Positions 1-8,347 of a DNA stretch of 64,000 bases are shown piece after piece; positions within the stretch are counted from its first letter, which is position 1; every line of letters begins with the position of its first letter. The stretch spans positions 744,001 through 808,000 of the forward strand of contig NZ_JAPDRJ010000001.1 in NCBI RefSeq assembly GCF_040706535.1, read 5' to 3'. The notes beneath the pieces are model-generated. The model made no database searches. It was not told where the DNA came from and saw nothing but the letters and a program-made list of their open reading frames with translations. The DNA comes from Lentisalinibacter orientalis (GTDB lineage: Bacteria > Pseudomonadota > Gammaproteobacteria > Steroidobacterales > Woeseiaceae). Position numbers and translations under genes: made by a program.

Positions 1-268
1 GCACCAGCAGCGACCGCCGGCCCCGGTACACGGTCTCCGAGAGCAGGATGTCGCCGGCCACCAGCACCCGCTCGCCGTGCCTGGCCGAGCCGATGCGGGT
101 CACCCGCGTGCGGTCTTCGTAGCGCAGCGGCAGCAGGAACAGGAGATCCTCCACCGACTCCGCGCCGAGGCGGGCGAGTTTCTCCGCCAGCGCCGGGCCG
201 ACGCCCTTCAGCGCCGTCAGCGGCGAGCCGAGGCCCGGGCTCCCGGAGGCGCCGGCGTCCCGGTTCAC
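1..268 (-). CDS. recG: ATP-dependent DNA helicase RecG, N-terminal fragment
   Basis: RecG is the branched-DNA helicase that remodels stalled forks and Holliday junctions. Only the first 89 codons lie in the window; the rest runs off the left edge. Translation from a GTG gives the N-terminal wedge-domain opening: a helix-hairpin-helix-like LTALKGVGPALAEKLARLG, then DLLFLLPLRYEDRT, both typical of RecG. The GTG overlaps the stop codon of the upstream ridA as GTGA, which suggests translational coupling and supports this start. The helicase motifs are outside the window, so intactness cannot be judged. Confidence 0.85.
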   Translation of the reverse strand, partial: MNRDAGASGSPGLGSPLTALKGVGPALAEKLARLGAESVEDLLFLLPLRYEDRTRVTRIGSARHGERVLVAGDILLSETVYRGRRSLLV

Positions 269-660
269 GGCATGCTGGTGCCGTGAATAAGGATGGCGTC
301 CGCCTCTACGTCGGCTCCCTTCGGCAGCGCGGCCACGCCGACGGCGGCCCGGGCGGGGTAAGGCTCGTCGAAGAACTCGGCCATCACTTCGTTCACGGTG
401 GCGAAGTTGGCCATGTCGGTGAGGTAGATGGTGAGCTTCACGGCATCGGCGAGGCTGCCGCCCGCCGCCTCCGCGATGGCCGCCAGATTGCGGAACACCT
501 GCCGCACCCGGTCGGCGAACTCCCCCTCCACGAGCTCCATGGTGGCGGGGTCCAGCGGGATCTGGCCCGAGACATAGACCACGCTGCCCGTCTCGACGGC
601 CTGCGAGTAGGTGCCGATGGCGGCGGGTGCGGCCGGTGTGACCACGTGTTTCTTCTGCAT
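265..660 (-). CDS. ridA: RidA family reactive enamine/imine deaminase
   Basis: This 131-residue protein is the usual size for RidA (YjgF/YER057c/UK114), which hydrolyses 2-aminoacrylate and related enamines released by PLP enzymes. Family landmarks are the N-terminal GTYSQAV, the central VYVSGQIPLDP and the C-terminal PARAAVGVAALPKGADVEADAI segment, whose Arg binds the substrate carboxylate. The ATG start is preceded by a strong GGAGGA ribosome-binding site. The gene follows spoT by 11 bp and overlaps recG by 4 bp, so spoT-ridA-recG look co-transcribed, an arrangement common in Gammaproteobacteria. Confidence 0.93.
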   Translation of the reverse strand: MQKKHVVTPAAPAAIGTYSQAVETGSVVYVSGQIPLDPATMELVEGEFADRVRQVFRNLAAIAEAAGGSLADAVKLTIYLTDMANFATVNEVMAEFFDEPYPARAAVGVAALPKGADVEADAILIHGTSMP

Positions 661-671
661 GCTTCCTCCGG

Positions 672-2831
672 TCAGGCGCAGTCGCGGGTGACTTTGATGA
701 CGCTGGGCATCTTGCGGATGCTGCGCAGCACGGCGGCCAGGTGCTGGCGGTCGCGCACCTGCAGCAGGAAGGTCATCACGGAGGCGTCGTCGTCGCCTTC
801 GCGCACCGAGACCTGCTCGATGTTGGACTGTGCCGCCGAGATGGTGGCCGCCACCTCGGCCAGCACTCCCATGCGGTTGACGGCGATCAGCGTCACCTGG
901 GCCGTGAAGTCCTGGTCGATGTCGCTGCGCCAGTTCACCGTCACCCACTTCTCGGGGTGCTTGCGGAAATTCGCCAGGTTGTGACAGACGTTTCTGTGGA
1001 TGACGACCCCGCGGCCGCTGGACAGGTGGCCCATGATGGCATCGCCGGGAATCGGGTGGCAGCAGCGCGCATAGGTGACGACCATGCCCTCGGTGCCGGT
1101 GATCGTGAGCGAGGTGCTCTCGCGCACGGCCGGCTCCACCTCGCCGGCATCCACGCCCAGCAGCAGCCGGGCGACGATCGGCGACAGCCGCTCGCCGAGG
1201 CCGAGCTGCTCGTACAGCTCGATCTTGTTGTTCAGGCCGAAAGCTTCCAGTACCTCGGTCATCGACTTCTTGTCCACCTTGCGCAGCGAGGACTTCTGTT
1301 CCTTCAGCGCCTGTTCCAGCAGGCGCTTGCCGAGTTCAGCGGCCTCGCCCCGGCGCAGGTTCTTCAGGTAGTGGCGAATGGCGGAACGCGCCTTAGCCGT
1401 GACCACGAAGTTGACCCAGTTCGGATTCGGCCGGGCCCCCTTGTTGGTGATGATCTCGACGGTCTGGCCGTTGGAGAGCGGCGTCCTCAGCGGCACGAGG
1501 CGCCGGTCGATCTTGGCCGCGACGCAGCGGTTGCCGATGTCCGTGTGCACGGCGTAGGCGAAGTCCACCGCGGTGGCGCCGCGGGGCAGGCGGCGGATGT
1601 CGCCCTTGGGCGTGAACACGTAGACCTTGTCCGGGAACAGGTCCACCTTCACGCTCTCCAGGAACTCCTCGGAGCTGTCGTCCTGCTGCAGCTCCACCAG
1701 GTTGGAGAGCCACTCCCGGGCCCTCAGCTGGGGCGAGGCGGCGGACTTGTCCTCGGCCTTGTAGCGCCAGTGCGAGGCGATGCCGCTCTCCGCCACCAGG
1801 TCCATCTCACGGGTGCGGATCTGCACCTCCAGCGGCAGCCCCCGCGGGCCGAAGCAGGTGGTGTGCAGGGACTGGTAGCCGTTCACCCGGGGTATGGCGA
1901 CGTAGTCCTTGAAGCGGCCCGGCATCGGCTTGTACACCTTGTGCACCAGCCCCAGCGCCCGGTAACAGTCGTCGACGTCCTCGACCACGATGCGGAAGCC
2001 GTAGACGTCCACGATCTCGCCGAGGGTGCGCCCCTTCACCAGCATCTTGCGGTAGATGGAATACAGATGCTTCTGCCGCCCGGCGACGCTGGCCGCGATC
2101 TCGTGGCGCGCCAGCTCCTTCTCCAGGGTGTCGCTGATCTTCTTCACGATCTGGCGCTGGTTGCCCTGGGCCTTCTTCAGCGCCCGCTCCAGCACCCGGT
2201 AGCGGTAGGGCCGCGTGTAGCGAAAGCCGAGGTCCTCCAGCTCGACCTTCAGCGTATTGATGCCGAGCCGGTTGGCGATGGGGGCGTAGATCTCCAGCGT
2301 CTCCCGGGCGATGCGGGACTGCTTCTCCCGCGGCAGGGAGTCCAGCGTGCGCATGTTGTGCAGGCGGTCGGCGAGCTTCACCAGGATCACCCGGATGTCC
2401 TCGACCATCGCCAGCAGCATCTTGCGGAAGCTCTCGGCCTGGGCTTCCAGGCGGCTGCGGAACTGCAGCTGGTCCAGCTTGGTGACGCCGTCGACCAGCG
2501 CGGCGATGTCCGCGCCGAACTCGCTCTCCAGCTGTTCCTTGGCCGCCGGCGTGTCCTCGATCACGTCATGCAGGATCGCCGCGGCGATGCCCTTGGCGTC
2601 CATGCGCATGTCCGCCAGGATGCCGGCGACCGCGACCGGGTGGGAGATGTAGGGCTCGCCGGACTGGCGCAACTGGCCGGCATGGGCCTCGGCGCCGAAC
2701 TCGTAAGCCTTGACGACCAGTGCGATCTGGTCGTCGGCCATGTAGGTCTCGAGTTTCTGGAGGAGCTGCTTGAGACCCGTGGAGCGCCGCGTCTTCGGCA
2801 GTTTGGAGCGGATCGAGGCGGCGTAATCCAT
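672..2831 (-). CDS. spoT: Bifunctional (p)ppGpp synthetase/hydrolase SpoT
   Basis: The 719-residue protein has the full RelA/SpoT layout. An N-terminal HD hydrolase domain carries HDVIEDT near residues 88-94 and VKLADRLHNMRTL. It is followed by the synthetase domain (HLYSIYRKM, GRFKDYVAIPRVNGYQSLHT, EVQIRT), a TGS domain (VYVFTPKGDIRRLP) and a C-terminal ACT domain. Because the HD residues are intact, it should both make and degrade the stringent-response alarmone, as SpoT rather than RelA does. It lies downstream of rpoZ and gmk, the gene order of E. coli. The first 30 residues precede the conserved block, so the Met at residue 31 is a possible alternative start. Confidence 0.95.
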   Translation of the reverse strand: MDYAASIRSKLPKTRRSTGLKQLLQKLETYMADDQIALVVKAYEFGAEAHAGQLRQSGEPYISHPVAVAGILADMRMDAKGIAAAILHDVIEDTPAAKEQLESEFGADIAALVDGVTKLDQLQFRSRLEAQAESFRKMLLAMVEDIRVILVKLADRLHNMRTLDSLPREKQSRIARETLEIYAPIANRLGINTLKVELEDLGFRYTRPYRYRVLERALKKAQGNQRQIVKKISDTLEKELARHEIAASVAGRQKHLYSIYRKMLVKGRTLGEIVDVYGFRIVVEDVDDCYRALGLVHKVYKPMPGRFKDYVAIPRVNGYQSLHTTCFGPRGLPLEVQIRTREMDLVAESGIASHWRYKAEDKSAASPQLRAREWLSNLVELQQDDSSEEFLESVKVDLFPDKVYVFTPKGDIRRLPRGATAVDFAYAVHTDIGNRCVAAKIDRRLVPLRTPLSNGQTVEIITNKGARPNPNWVNFVVTAKARSAIRHYLKNLRRGEAAELGKRLLEQALKEQKSSLRKVDKKSMTEVLEAFGLNNKIELYEQLGLGERLSPIVARLLLGVDAGEVEPAVRESTSLTITGTEGMVVTYARCCHPIPGDAIMGHLSSGRGVVIHRNVCHNLANFRKHPEKWVTVNWRSDIDQDFTAQVTLIAVNRMGVLAEVAATISAAQSNIEQVSVREGDDDASVMTFLLQVRDRQHLAAVLRSIRKMPSVIKVTRDCA

Positions 2832-2878
2832 GGGGGTTAACCGGTCGGTGCCGGGGGCGGCACCGGTCTTGTCAGCGC

Positions 2879-3160
2879 TTACTCGCCGAGCGAGAGCCCT
2901 CGCATGGGCATGAGGTCCTCGGAGCCGGATTCGGCGCGCAGCAGGTCCTCGGCGGGCTGGTCCGCCTCGTCGAGTATGGCCGGGGTCACGTGGCCCTCGG
3001 CGATCTCGCGCAGCGCGACCACCGTGGGCTTGTCGTTCTCCAGCTCCACGTAGGGGTCGGCACCATTGGCGATACGTCGGGCGCGCTTGGACGCGACCAG
3101 CACGAGTTCGAAGATGTTGTCGATGTTCTCGAGGCAGTCCTCGACGGTAATTCTGGCCAT
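2879..3160 (-). CDS. rpoZ: RNA polymerase omega subunit
   Basis: Omega is the small RNA polymerase subunit that assists beta-prime folding and forms part of ppGpp site 1. The 93 residues start MARITVEDCL and contain VLVASKRARRIANG and the KPTVVALREIA helix, all diagnostic. It sits between gmk and spoT, so a ppGpp-binding polymerase subunit is adjacent to the enzyme that makes ppGpp. Its ribosome-binding region is unusual: the GGAG Shine-Dalgarno is the last unit of a four-fold 11-bp repeat (listed separately). Confidence 0.95.
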   Translation of the reverse strand: MARITVEDCLENIDNIFELVLVASKRARRIANGADPYVELENDKPTVVALREIAEGHVTPAILDEADQPAEDLLRAESGSEDLMPMRGLSLGE

Positions 3161-3166
3161 TTATTG

Positions 3167-3210
3167 GCTACTCCAAAGCTATTGCAACGCTATTCCGAGG
3201 CTACTCCGGC
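3167..3210 (-). repeat. Four 11-bp direct repeats upstream of rpoZ
   Basis: On the plus strand, GCTACTCC, GCTATTGC, GCTATTCC and GCTACTCC begin at 3167, 3178, 3189 and 3200, exactly 11 bp apart. In the mRNA sense each unit reads G(G/C)A(G/A)TAGC plus three variable bases. The last unit provides the GGAG placed about 10 nt before the rpoZ ATG at 3160. The array could be a slippage-born series of Shine-Dalgarno-like motifs or a phased protein-binding site. Function is unknown. Confidence 0.8.
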
Positions 3211-3291
3211 CTCTCTCGAATAATGCTGAACGGTGCGGACCGCGGGAAGAATCGGCCGCCGGACCCGTCAGTGTACTGTAAGGAGCCGCTC

Positions 3292-3918
3292 CTAAACCAG
3301 TAGGTGAGCGAGCTTTTTCCGGGTGGCCTGGGTGCCCACCCGGTTGCGGCGGTAACGGCCGGTGGCGATGCCCTCCAGCTCGTCGATGGCGCGTTCCAGG
3401 TCGTCGTTGATCACCACGTAGTCGAACTCGTCCCAGTGGGAGAGGTCGCTGAGGGAGTCGCGGAGCCGCCGCCGGATCACGTCCTCGGAGTCGGTGCGCC
3501 GGCTGCGCAGCCGCTGCTCCAGCGCCTCCACCGAGGGCGGCAGGATGAAGATGCTGCGGCACTCGGGCATGGCGGCGCGCACCTGTCGGGCGCCCTGCCA
3601 GTCGATCTCCAGCACCACGTTGCGGCCTTTCGCGAGCTCGCTCTCCACCTGGCTGCGGCTGGTGCCGTAGTAGTTGTCGAACACCCGGGCGCTCTCCAGG
3701 AACTCCCCCTGCCGGTCGAGGCGCCGGAATTCCTCCTCGCTGACGAAGAAGTAGTCCCGGCCGTGTTCCTCGTTCGGCCGCTTCGGCCGGGTGGTGTAGG
3801 ACACCGAGAAGACGAAGTCCGGGTTGCGCTCGATGAGCGCGTGCACCAGCGTCGTCTTGCCGGCGCCGGACGGCGCCGCGATGACGATGAGTCTCCCCCT
3901 CGGTCTGCCTGTCGCCAT
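3292..3918 (-). CDS. gmk: Guanylate kinase
   Basis: Guanylate kinase phosphorylates GMP to GDP with ATP in the cytoplasm. The 208-residue product is of normal length. It has the P-loop APSGAGKTTL near residues 14-23, the GMP-binding stretch SVSYTTRPKRPNEEHGRDYFF, and the ARVFDNYYGTS and VLEIDWQGARQVR elements. It lies between yicC, whose stop is 4 bp from the gmk ATG, and rpoZ. A 13-bp palindrome (AGGAGCCGCTCCT, 3281-3293) overlaps the gmk stop codon and may mark a weak mRNA end. Confidence 0.95.
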   Translation of the reverse strand: MATGRPRGRLIVIAAPSGAGKTTLVHALIERNPDFVFSVSYTTRPKRPNEEHGRDYFFVSEEEFRRLDRQGEFLESARVFDNYYGTSRSQVESELAKGRNVVLEIDWQGARQVRAAMPECRSIFILPPSVEALEQRLRSRRTDSEDVIRRRLRDSLSDLSHWDEFDYVVINDDLERAIDELEGIATGRYRRNRVGTQATRKKLAHLLV

Positions 3919-3922
3919 GGCG

Positions 3923-4789
3923 TTACTCGATGTTCTGGATCTGCTCGCGCATCTGCTCGATGAGCACCTTTAGCTCGACCGAGGCGCGGGTGGTTTCGGG
4001 GTCGCCGGATTTCGAGCCGAGCGTGTTGGCCTCCCGGTTGAATTCCTGCATCAGGAAATCGAGGCGCCGTCCCACGGGTTCGTCCCGTTCGAGCGCGCTG
4101 CGCATCTCCTCCACGTGGCTGTCCAGCCGGTCCAGCTCCTCGTCGACGTCCATCTTCTGGGCGATGATGGCCAGCTCCGTCTCCAGGCGGCCGGGTTCGG
4201 CCTCCACATCCAGGCGGGCGAGGCGCTCGCGCAGCTTCTGCTCGATGCCGGCCAGCACCTCCGGGCGCCGGGTCCGCACGGCGGCGGCGATGCCGGCCAC
4301 ATCGTCCGTGCGGCTGCGCAGCGTCTCGGCCAGCCGGGCGCCCTCGGCGCGGCGCATCTCGTCCAGGGTCGCAAGCGCCTCGTCCAGCAGGGACAGGCTC
4401 TCGGCGAGCAGGGCATCCTGTTCCACGGCCGGCTCCTCGATGACCCCGGGCCAGCGCAGCACTTCCATGGGGTCCACCTGGCCGGTCTCGCCGAACCGCT
4501 CGCGCACCACCGCGACGCCCTCGGCTATGCGCCCGACCAGCGCCGCGTCGATGGCGAGCTCCCGCCGGTTGCCGCCGCCGCGGCGCAGCGTGAGACTCAG
4601 GTCCACCTTGCCGCGTCCCAGCCGCTCGCCGGCGGCGCGGCGGAATTCCGCCTCGGCGCCTCGCAGCACGTCCGGCAGGCGGAACTGCAGATCCAGGTAG
4701 CGATGATTGACCGAGCGCACCTCCCAGGCGAGATCGCCGAACTCTGTCTGGCGCTCGCTGCGGGCGAACCCTGTCATGCTGCGTAACAT
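3923..4789 (-). CDS. yicC: YicC family endoribonuclease
   Basis: The protein starts MLRSMTGFARSE, the YicC N-terminal signature. At 288 residues from this ATG it matches the usual 287-290. The reading frame remains open further upstream, but that extension is not conserved. The C-terminus carries the DUF1732 block GRRLDFLMQEFNREANTLGSKS and ends LKVLIEQMREQIQNIE, the RNase-like part. Characterised YicC proteins are endoribonucleases involved in RNA turnover. It heads the minus-strand set yicC-gmk-rpoZ-spoT and is divergent from the phosphatase gene across about 200 bp. Confidence 0.93.
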   Translation of the reverse strand: MLRSMTGFARSERQTEFGDLAWEVRSVNHRYLDLQFRLPDVLRGAEAEFRRAAGERLGRGKVDLSLTLRRGGGNRRELAIDAALVGRIAEGVAVVRERFGETGQVDPMEVLRWPGVIEEPAVEQDALLAESLSLLDEALATLDEMRRAEGARLAETLRSRTDDVAGIAAAVRTRRPEVLAGIEQKLRERLARLDVEAEPGRLETELAIIAQKMDVDEELDRLDSHVEEMRSALERDEPVGRRLDFLMQEFNREANTLGSKSGDPETTRASVELKVLIEQMREQIQNIE

Positions 4790-4990
4790 CGGTGTCTCCA
4801 CTCGGGGTGCGGTGACGGAGGGCCGGCATTGTAAGCGCGCCGCGGCGCGCGCTGCCACCGCTCACTGCTACGGGCAGCGTCGGCGAATCTGCGACCCGTG
4901 CCCTCCCCGGGGCGGCGCAAGTGGTATACCCTCCGTCACCGTCCTTCAGGAGTCGTGCTGCTTGCGGGCCTTGCGCCCGCCCGGGAACAC

Positions 4991-5734
4991 GTGCGCATCG
5001 AATACGCGAAAATCTCGCTCACCGGCGATCGCCGGGACAACCAGGACCGGGTCGCCATCGCGGTGAGCGAGCGGGCCGCGATGCTGCTGGTGTTCGACGG
5101 CATGGGCGGCCACTCGGACGGCGCGCTGGCCGCCGAGGTGGCGCTGGAATCGGTGCAGAAGGACTTCGCCGCCGCGGAGCACCCGGTCTTCGACCCCCAG
5201 GGTTTCCTCTATGCCGCCATGGGCCGCGCCCACGACGCCGTGGTGGCGGTGGGCGCGCAGACCGACGTGGATCACCGTCCCCGCGCCACCGGCGCGGTCT
5301 GCCTGGTGCAGGATCAGGCCTCCTGGTGGGCGCACGTGGGCGACAGCCGCGTATATCAGGTACGCGGCGGGCGCATCCGCGGCCGCACCCGCGACCACAG
5401 CCACGTGGAGGTGCTGTTGCGCGAGGGCGTGATCGACGAGCGCGAGGCCCGCGAACACCCGATGCGCAACTTCGTCGAGTCCTGCCTGGGCGGCGACCAG
5501 GCCCTGCCCGGCATCACCGTCACCCGCAAGAAGCCTTTGCAAAGCGGGGATGTGCTGATAGCTTGCACGGACGGGCTGTGGTCGGGGCTCGGCGAGCGCG
5601 ACATCGCCAGGATCGCCAGCCGCGCCGAACATGCGGTGGTGGAGAATCTGCGCGAGCTGGGCGAGCGCGCGGTCCGCGCCAACGGTCCTCACAGCGACAA
5701 CACGACGGCGGCCTCCATCCGCTGGCTCGGCTGA
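4991..5734 (+). CDS. PP2C family serine/threonine phosphatase
   Basis: This is a single-domain metal-dependent PP2C phosphatase of about 247 residues. All key motifs are present: DNQDRVAIA, VFDGMGGHSDG (metal-binding Asp and Gly), WWAHVGDSRVY, ACTDGLWSGL and HSDNTTA. There are no membrane segments, so it is cytoplasmic. GTG 4991 gives MRIEYAKISLTGDRRDNQD, a normal family start, although GTG 4955 is also in frame and lies next to AGGAG. No kinase partner is adjacent, so the substrate cannot be inferred. A PP2C gene before rph is a recurrent arrangement in related Gammaproteobacteria. Confidence 0.88.
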   Translation: MRIEYAKISLTGDRRDNQDRVAIAVSERAAMLLVFDGMGGHSDGALAAEVALESVQKDFAAAEHPVFDPQGFLYAAMGRAHDAVVAVGAQTDVDHRPRATGAVCLVQDQASWWAHVGDSRVYQVRGGRIRGRTRDHSHVEVLLREGVIDEREAREHPMRNFVESCLGGDQALPGITVTRKKPLQSGDVLIACTDGLWSGLGERDIARIASRAEHAVVENLRELGERAVRANGPHSDNTTAASIRWLG

Positions 5735-5745
5735 CCGGGCCGGCC

Positions 5746-5790
5746 CCTCGCCGGAACGGAACTCGCCGGAACCGAATTCTCCGGATCAAG
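5746..5790 (+). repeat. Degenerate 15-bp tandem repeat (3 units) upstream of rph
   Basis: Units of 15 bp start at 5746, 5761 and 5776: CCTCGCCGGAACGGA, ACTCGCCGGAACCGA and ATTCTCCGGATCAAG. The first two differ at only two positions and the third is more decayed. They fill the gap between the phosphatase stop and the rph ribosome-binding site. No function is evident. Confidence 0.65.
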
Positions 5791-5806
5791 ACAGGGCAGG
5801 AGCGAT

Positions 5807-6526
5807 ATGCGACCAAGCGGCCGCCGCCCGGACGAACTGCGTCCAGTGGCATTCATCCCCGATTACACCCGCCACGCCGAGGGCGCCGTCCTCATCGAGT
5901 GCGGCCACACCCGCGTCCTGTGCACTGCCAGCGTCGAGGACCGCGTGCCGCCCTGGCTCCGGGGTCGCCAGCAGGGCTGGATCACCGCCGAGTACGGCAT
6001 GCTGCCCCGCGCCACGCACACGCGCACGGCCAGGGAGGCCGCCCGCGGCCGGCAGGGCGGGCGCACCCAGGAGATACAGCGGCTGATCGGCCGCTCGCTG
6101 CGCGCCGTGGCGGATCTCTCCGCGCTGGGGGAGCGCACCGTCACCGTGGACTGCGACGTGCTGCAGGCGGACGGGGGCACCCGCACCGCCTCGATCACCG
6201 GGGGCTACGTGGCCCTGGCGCTGGCCATGGAGCGGCTGAAGAAGAAGGGCGCACTGGCGAAGAACCCGCTGCACGGCCAGGTGGCCGCCATCTCGGTGGG
6301 CATCTACCGGGGCGAACCCGTGCTCGACCTGGACTATGCCGAGGATTCCGACGCCGAGACCGACATGAACATCGTCATGAACGATGCGGGCGCCTTCATC
6401 GAGGTACAGGGCACCGCCGAGGGCCATGCCTTCCGCCGTGACGAGCTCGAACGGCTGCTGGACCTCGCCGGCGCCGGCATCGGTCAGCTGGTGGCGGCGC
6501 AGAATCAGGCGCTGGCCGCCGCCTGA
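5807..6526 (+). CDS. rph: Ribonuclease PH
   Basis: RNase PH is the phosphorolytic 3'-to-5' exoribonuclease that trims tRNA precursors. The 239-residue product matches the usual 238-240. It opens MRPSGRRPDELRPV, contains the phosphate-binding RGRQGGRTQEIQRLIGRSLRA and the active-site segment VDCDVLQADGGTRTASITGG, and continues with the DLDYAEDSDAETDMNIVM metal-site region. The ATG follows GGCAGGAGCG. It precedes rdgB, the classic rph-rdgB pairing. There is no sign of the frameshift seen in E. coli K-12. Confidence 0.96.
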   Translation: MRPSGRRPDELRPVAFIPDYTRHAEGAVLIECGHTRVLCTASVEDRVPPWLRGRQQGWITAEYGMLPRATHTRTAREAARGRQGGRTQEIQRLIGRSLRAVADLSALGERTVTVDCDVLQADGGTRTASITGGYVALALAMERLKKKGALAKNPLHGQVAAISVGIYRGEPVLDLDYAEDSDAETDMNIVMNDAGAFIEVQGTAEGHAFRRDELERLLDLAGAGIGQLVAAQNQALAAA

Positions 6527-6536
6527 GGAGGGAGCC

Positions 6537-7145
6537 GTGCTGCAGGCGGGCTCGAGCATCGTGGTGGCCACGGGCAACCGGGGCAAGCTCGCCGAGATCC
6601 GGGCCATCCTGGAGGAGTTCCGCGTGGAGGTGGTCTCGCAGGGCGAGCTCGGCATCGGCGAGGTGGAGGAAACCGGCCTCACCTTCGTGGAGAACGCGCT
6701 CCTGAAGGCCCGCAATGCGGCCGCGCACGCGGGAAGGCCGGCCATCGCCGACGATTCCGGCCTGGAGGTGGACGCGCTGGGCGGCGCTCCCGGCATCCGC
6801 TCGGCCCGCTATGCCGGCGAGCCCGCCGACGACGCCGCGAACATCGACCGGCTGCTCGCCGCGCTGGAGGGCACGGAGGAACGCACCGCCGCCTTCCGCT
6901 GCGTCATGGTGTTCCTGCGCCACGCCGAAGACCCCGCACCCGTGATCGCCGAGGGCGTCTGGCGGGGACGCATCCTGACCGGGCGCCGGGGCGAGGGCGG
7001 CTTCGGCTACGACCCGGTCTTCTTCGATCCGGAGCTCGGCCGGAGCGCGGCCGAACTGCCGCCCGCGGAGAAGAACCGCGTGAGCCACCGGGCCCGGGCG
7101 CTGCGGGAGCTGGCCCGTCGCCTGGGGGCGGGAGCAGCCGGATGA
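6537..7145 (+). CDS. rdgB: dITP/XTP pyrophosphatase (RdgB/HAM1)
   Basis: This house-cleaning enzyme hydrolyses dITP, ITP and XTP to monophosphates. The GTG at 6537, preceded by GAGGAGGGAG, gives 202 residues and puts VVATGNRGKLAEI at the N-terminus as expected. Other signatures are ADDSGLEVDALGGAPGIRSARYAG (catalytic Asp and substrate loop), GGFGYDPVFF and KNRVSHRARAL. The start lies 11 bp after the rph stop, and the end overlaps the hemW start as ATGA, so rph-rdgB-hemW are probably coupled. Confidence 0.95.
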   Translation: MLQAGSSIVVATGNRGKLAEIRAILEEFRVEVVSQGELGIGEVEETGLTFVENALLKARNAAAHAGRPAIADDSGLEVDALGGAPGIRSARYAGEPADDAANIDRLLAALEGTEERTAAFRCVMVFLRHAEDPAPVIAEGVWRGRILTGRRGEGGFGYDPVFFDPELGRSAAELPPAEKNRVSHRARALRELARRLGAGAAG

Positions 7146-8347
7146 GCGCCGGCCCCGGGGCGGACAGGGCGGATACTGCCGGCGCGGCCATCCCCCTCAC
7201 CCTCTATCTGCACCTGCCCTGGTGCGTGCGGAAGTGCCCCTACTGCGACTTCAATTCCCACCGGGCCGGGGACGATCCCCCGCTCGAGCGCTACGTCGAC
7301 GCGCTCGTTGCCGACCTCGACGTGGAGGCGGTCCGCGCGGCCGGCCGGCCGCTCACGGCGATTTTCATCGGCGGCGGTACGCCGTCGCTGTTCAGCGGCG
7401 GGCAGATCGGCCGGCTGCTCGACGCCGTGGCCGGCCGCTATACGCTGGCCGCGGACGCCGAGATCACGCTGGAGGCCAACCCCGGTACCGTCGAGCGGGG
7501 CAGCTTCGCGGCCTACCGTGCCGCCGGCGTCAACCGGGTGTCGCTGGGGGCGCAGAGCTTCGACGATGCCTGCCTCGCCGCGCTCGGGCGGATCCATACT
7601 GCGGCCGAGACCCGCGCCGCGGTCGACGAGGCCCGGCGCGCGGGCATCGACAACCTGAACCTGGACGTCATGTTCGCGCTGCCGCGGCAGAGCGTGGCGG
7701 GCGCGCTGGCGGACGTCTCGGCGGCGCTCGCCCTGGCGCCGGCGCACATCTCCCATTACCAGCTGACCCTGGAGCCGAACACCCGCTTCCATCACTCCCC
7801 GCCGCCGCTGCCGGACGCCGATACCGCGTGGGAGATGCAGAAGCGCTGCCACGAGGCGCTGGAGGCGGCCGGCTACCGCCGCTACGAGGTGTCGGCGTTC
7901 GCCCGGCCGGGGCGGGAATGCCGGCACAACCTGAACTACTGGGAATTCGGCGACTATCTGGCGGCCGGAGCCGGCGCCCACGGCAAGATCACCGACGCCG
8001 ACGGCACCGTGCGACGCTACGCGAAGCCGGCGAGCCCCCGGGCCTGGATGGAGGCCGCGCTGGCCGGGCGCACCGGGGAGGCGGCCGCTGCCGTCGCCGC
8101 CGAAGATCTCGTCTTCGAGTACACGCTGAATGCGCTGCGCCTCACCCGGGGCTTCACGACGTCGGATTTCGCGGCCCGCACGGGTCTGGGCCCGGCGGCC
8201 CTGGAGCCCGGACTGGCGGCCGCGCGCCGCCGGGGTCTGCTGGAGGCCGACGGCGTCGGCGGTCTGCGCCCGAGCGCCCTCGGCATGCGCTTCCTGAACG
8301 ATCTCCAGGCCCTGTTTCTGCCCTCTTCCGGGGCAGCCGCCGGGTGA
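7142..8347 (+). CDS. hemW: Radical SAM family heme chaperone HemW
   Basis: HemW is a radical-SAM-fold protein that binds heme and inserts it into respiratory enzymes; it was long misannotated as oxygen-independent coproporphyrinogen oxidase. The 401-residue product has LYLHLPWCVRKCPYCDFNSH, whose CxxxCxxC ligates the 4Fe-4S cluster, followed by FIGGGTPSLF, EANPGTVE and the HemW C-terminal domain. It lacks the extended N-terminus of HemN. It overlaps rdgB by 4 bp, and the rdgB-hemW pair is conserved in Gammaproteobacteria. Confidence 0.94.
   Translation: MSAGPGADRADTAGAAIPLTLYLHLPWCVRKCPYCDFNSHRAGDDPPLERYVDALVADLDVEAVRAAGRPLTAIFIGGGTPSLFSGGQIGRLLDAVAGRYTLAADAEITLEANPGTVERGSFAAYRAAGVNRVSLGAQSFDDACLAALGRIHTAAETRAAVDEARRAGIDNLNLDVMFALPRQSVAGALADVSAALALAPAHISHYQLTLEPNTRFHHSPPPLPDADTAWEMQKRCHEALEAAGYRRYEVSAFARPGRECRHNLNYWEFGDYLAAGAGAHGKITDADGTVRRYAKPASPRAWMEAALAGRTGEAAAAVAAEDLVFEYTLNALRLTRGFTTSDFAARTGLGPAALEPGLAAARRRGLLEADGVGGLRPSALGMRFLNDLQALFLPSSGAAAG

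Noticed and set aside
77..286. A 69-codon plus-strand ORF at the left edge
   Set aside because: It is antisense to the recG N-terminus, which has clear family sequence.
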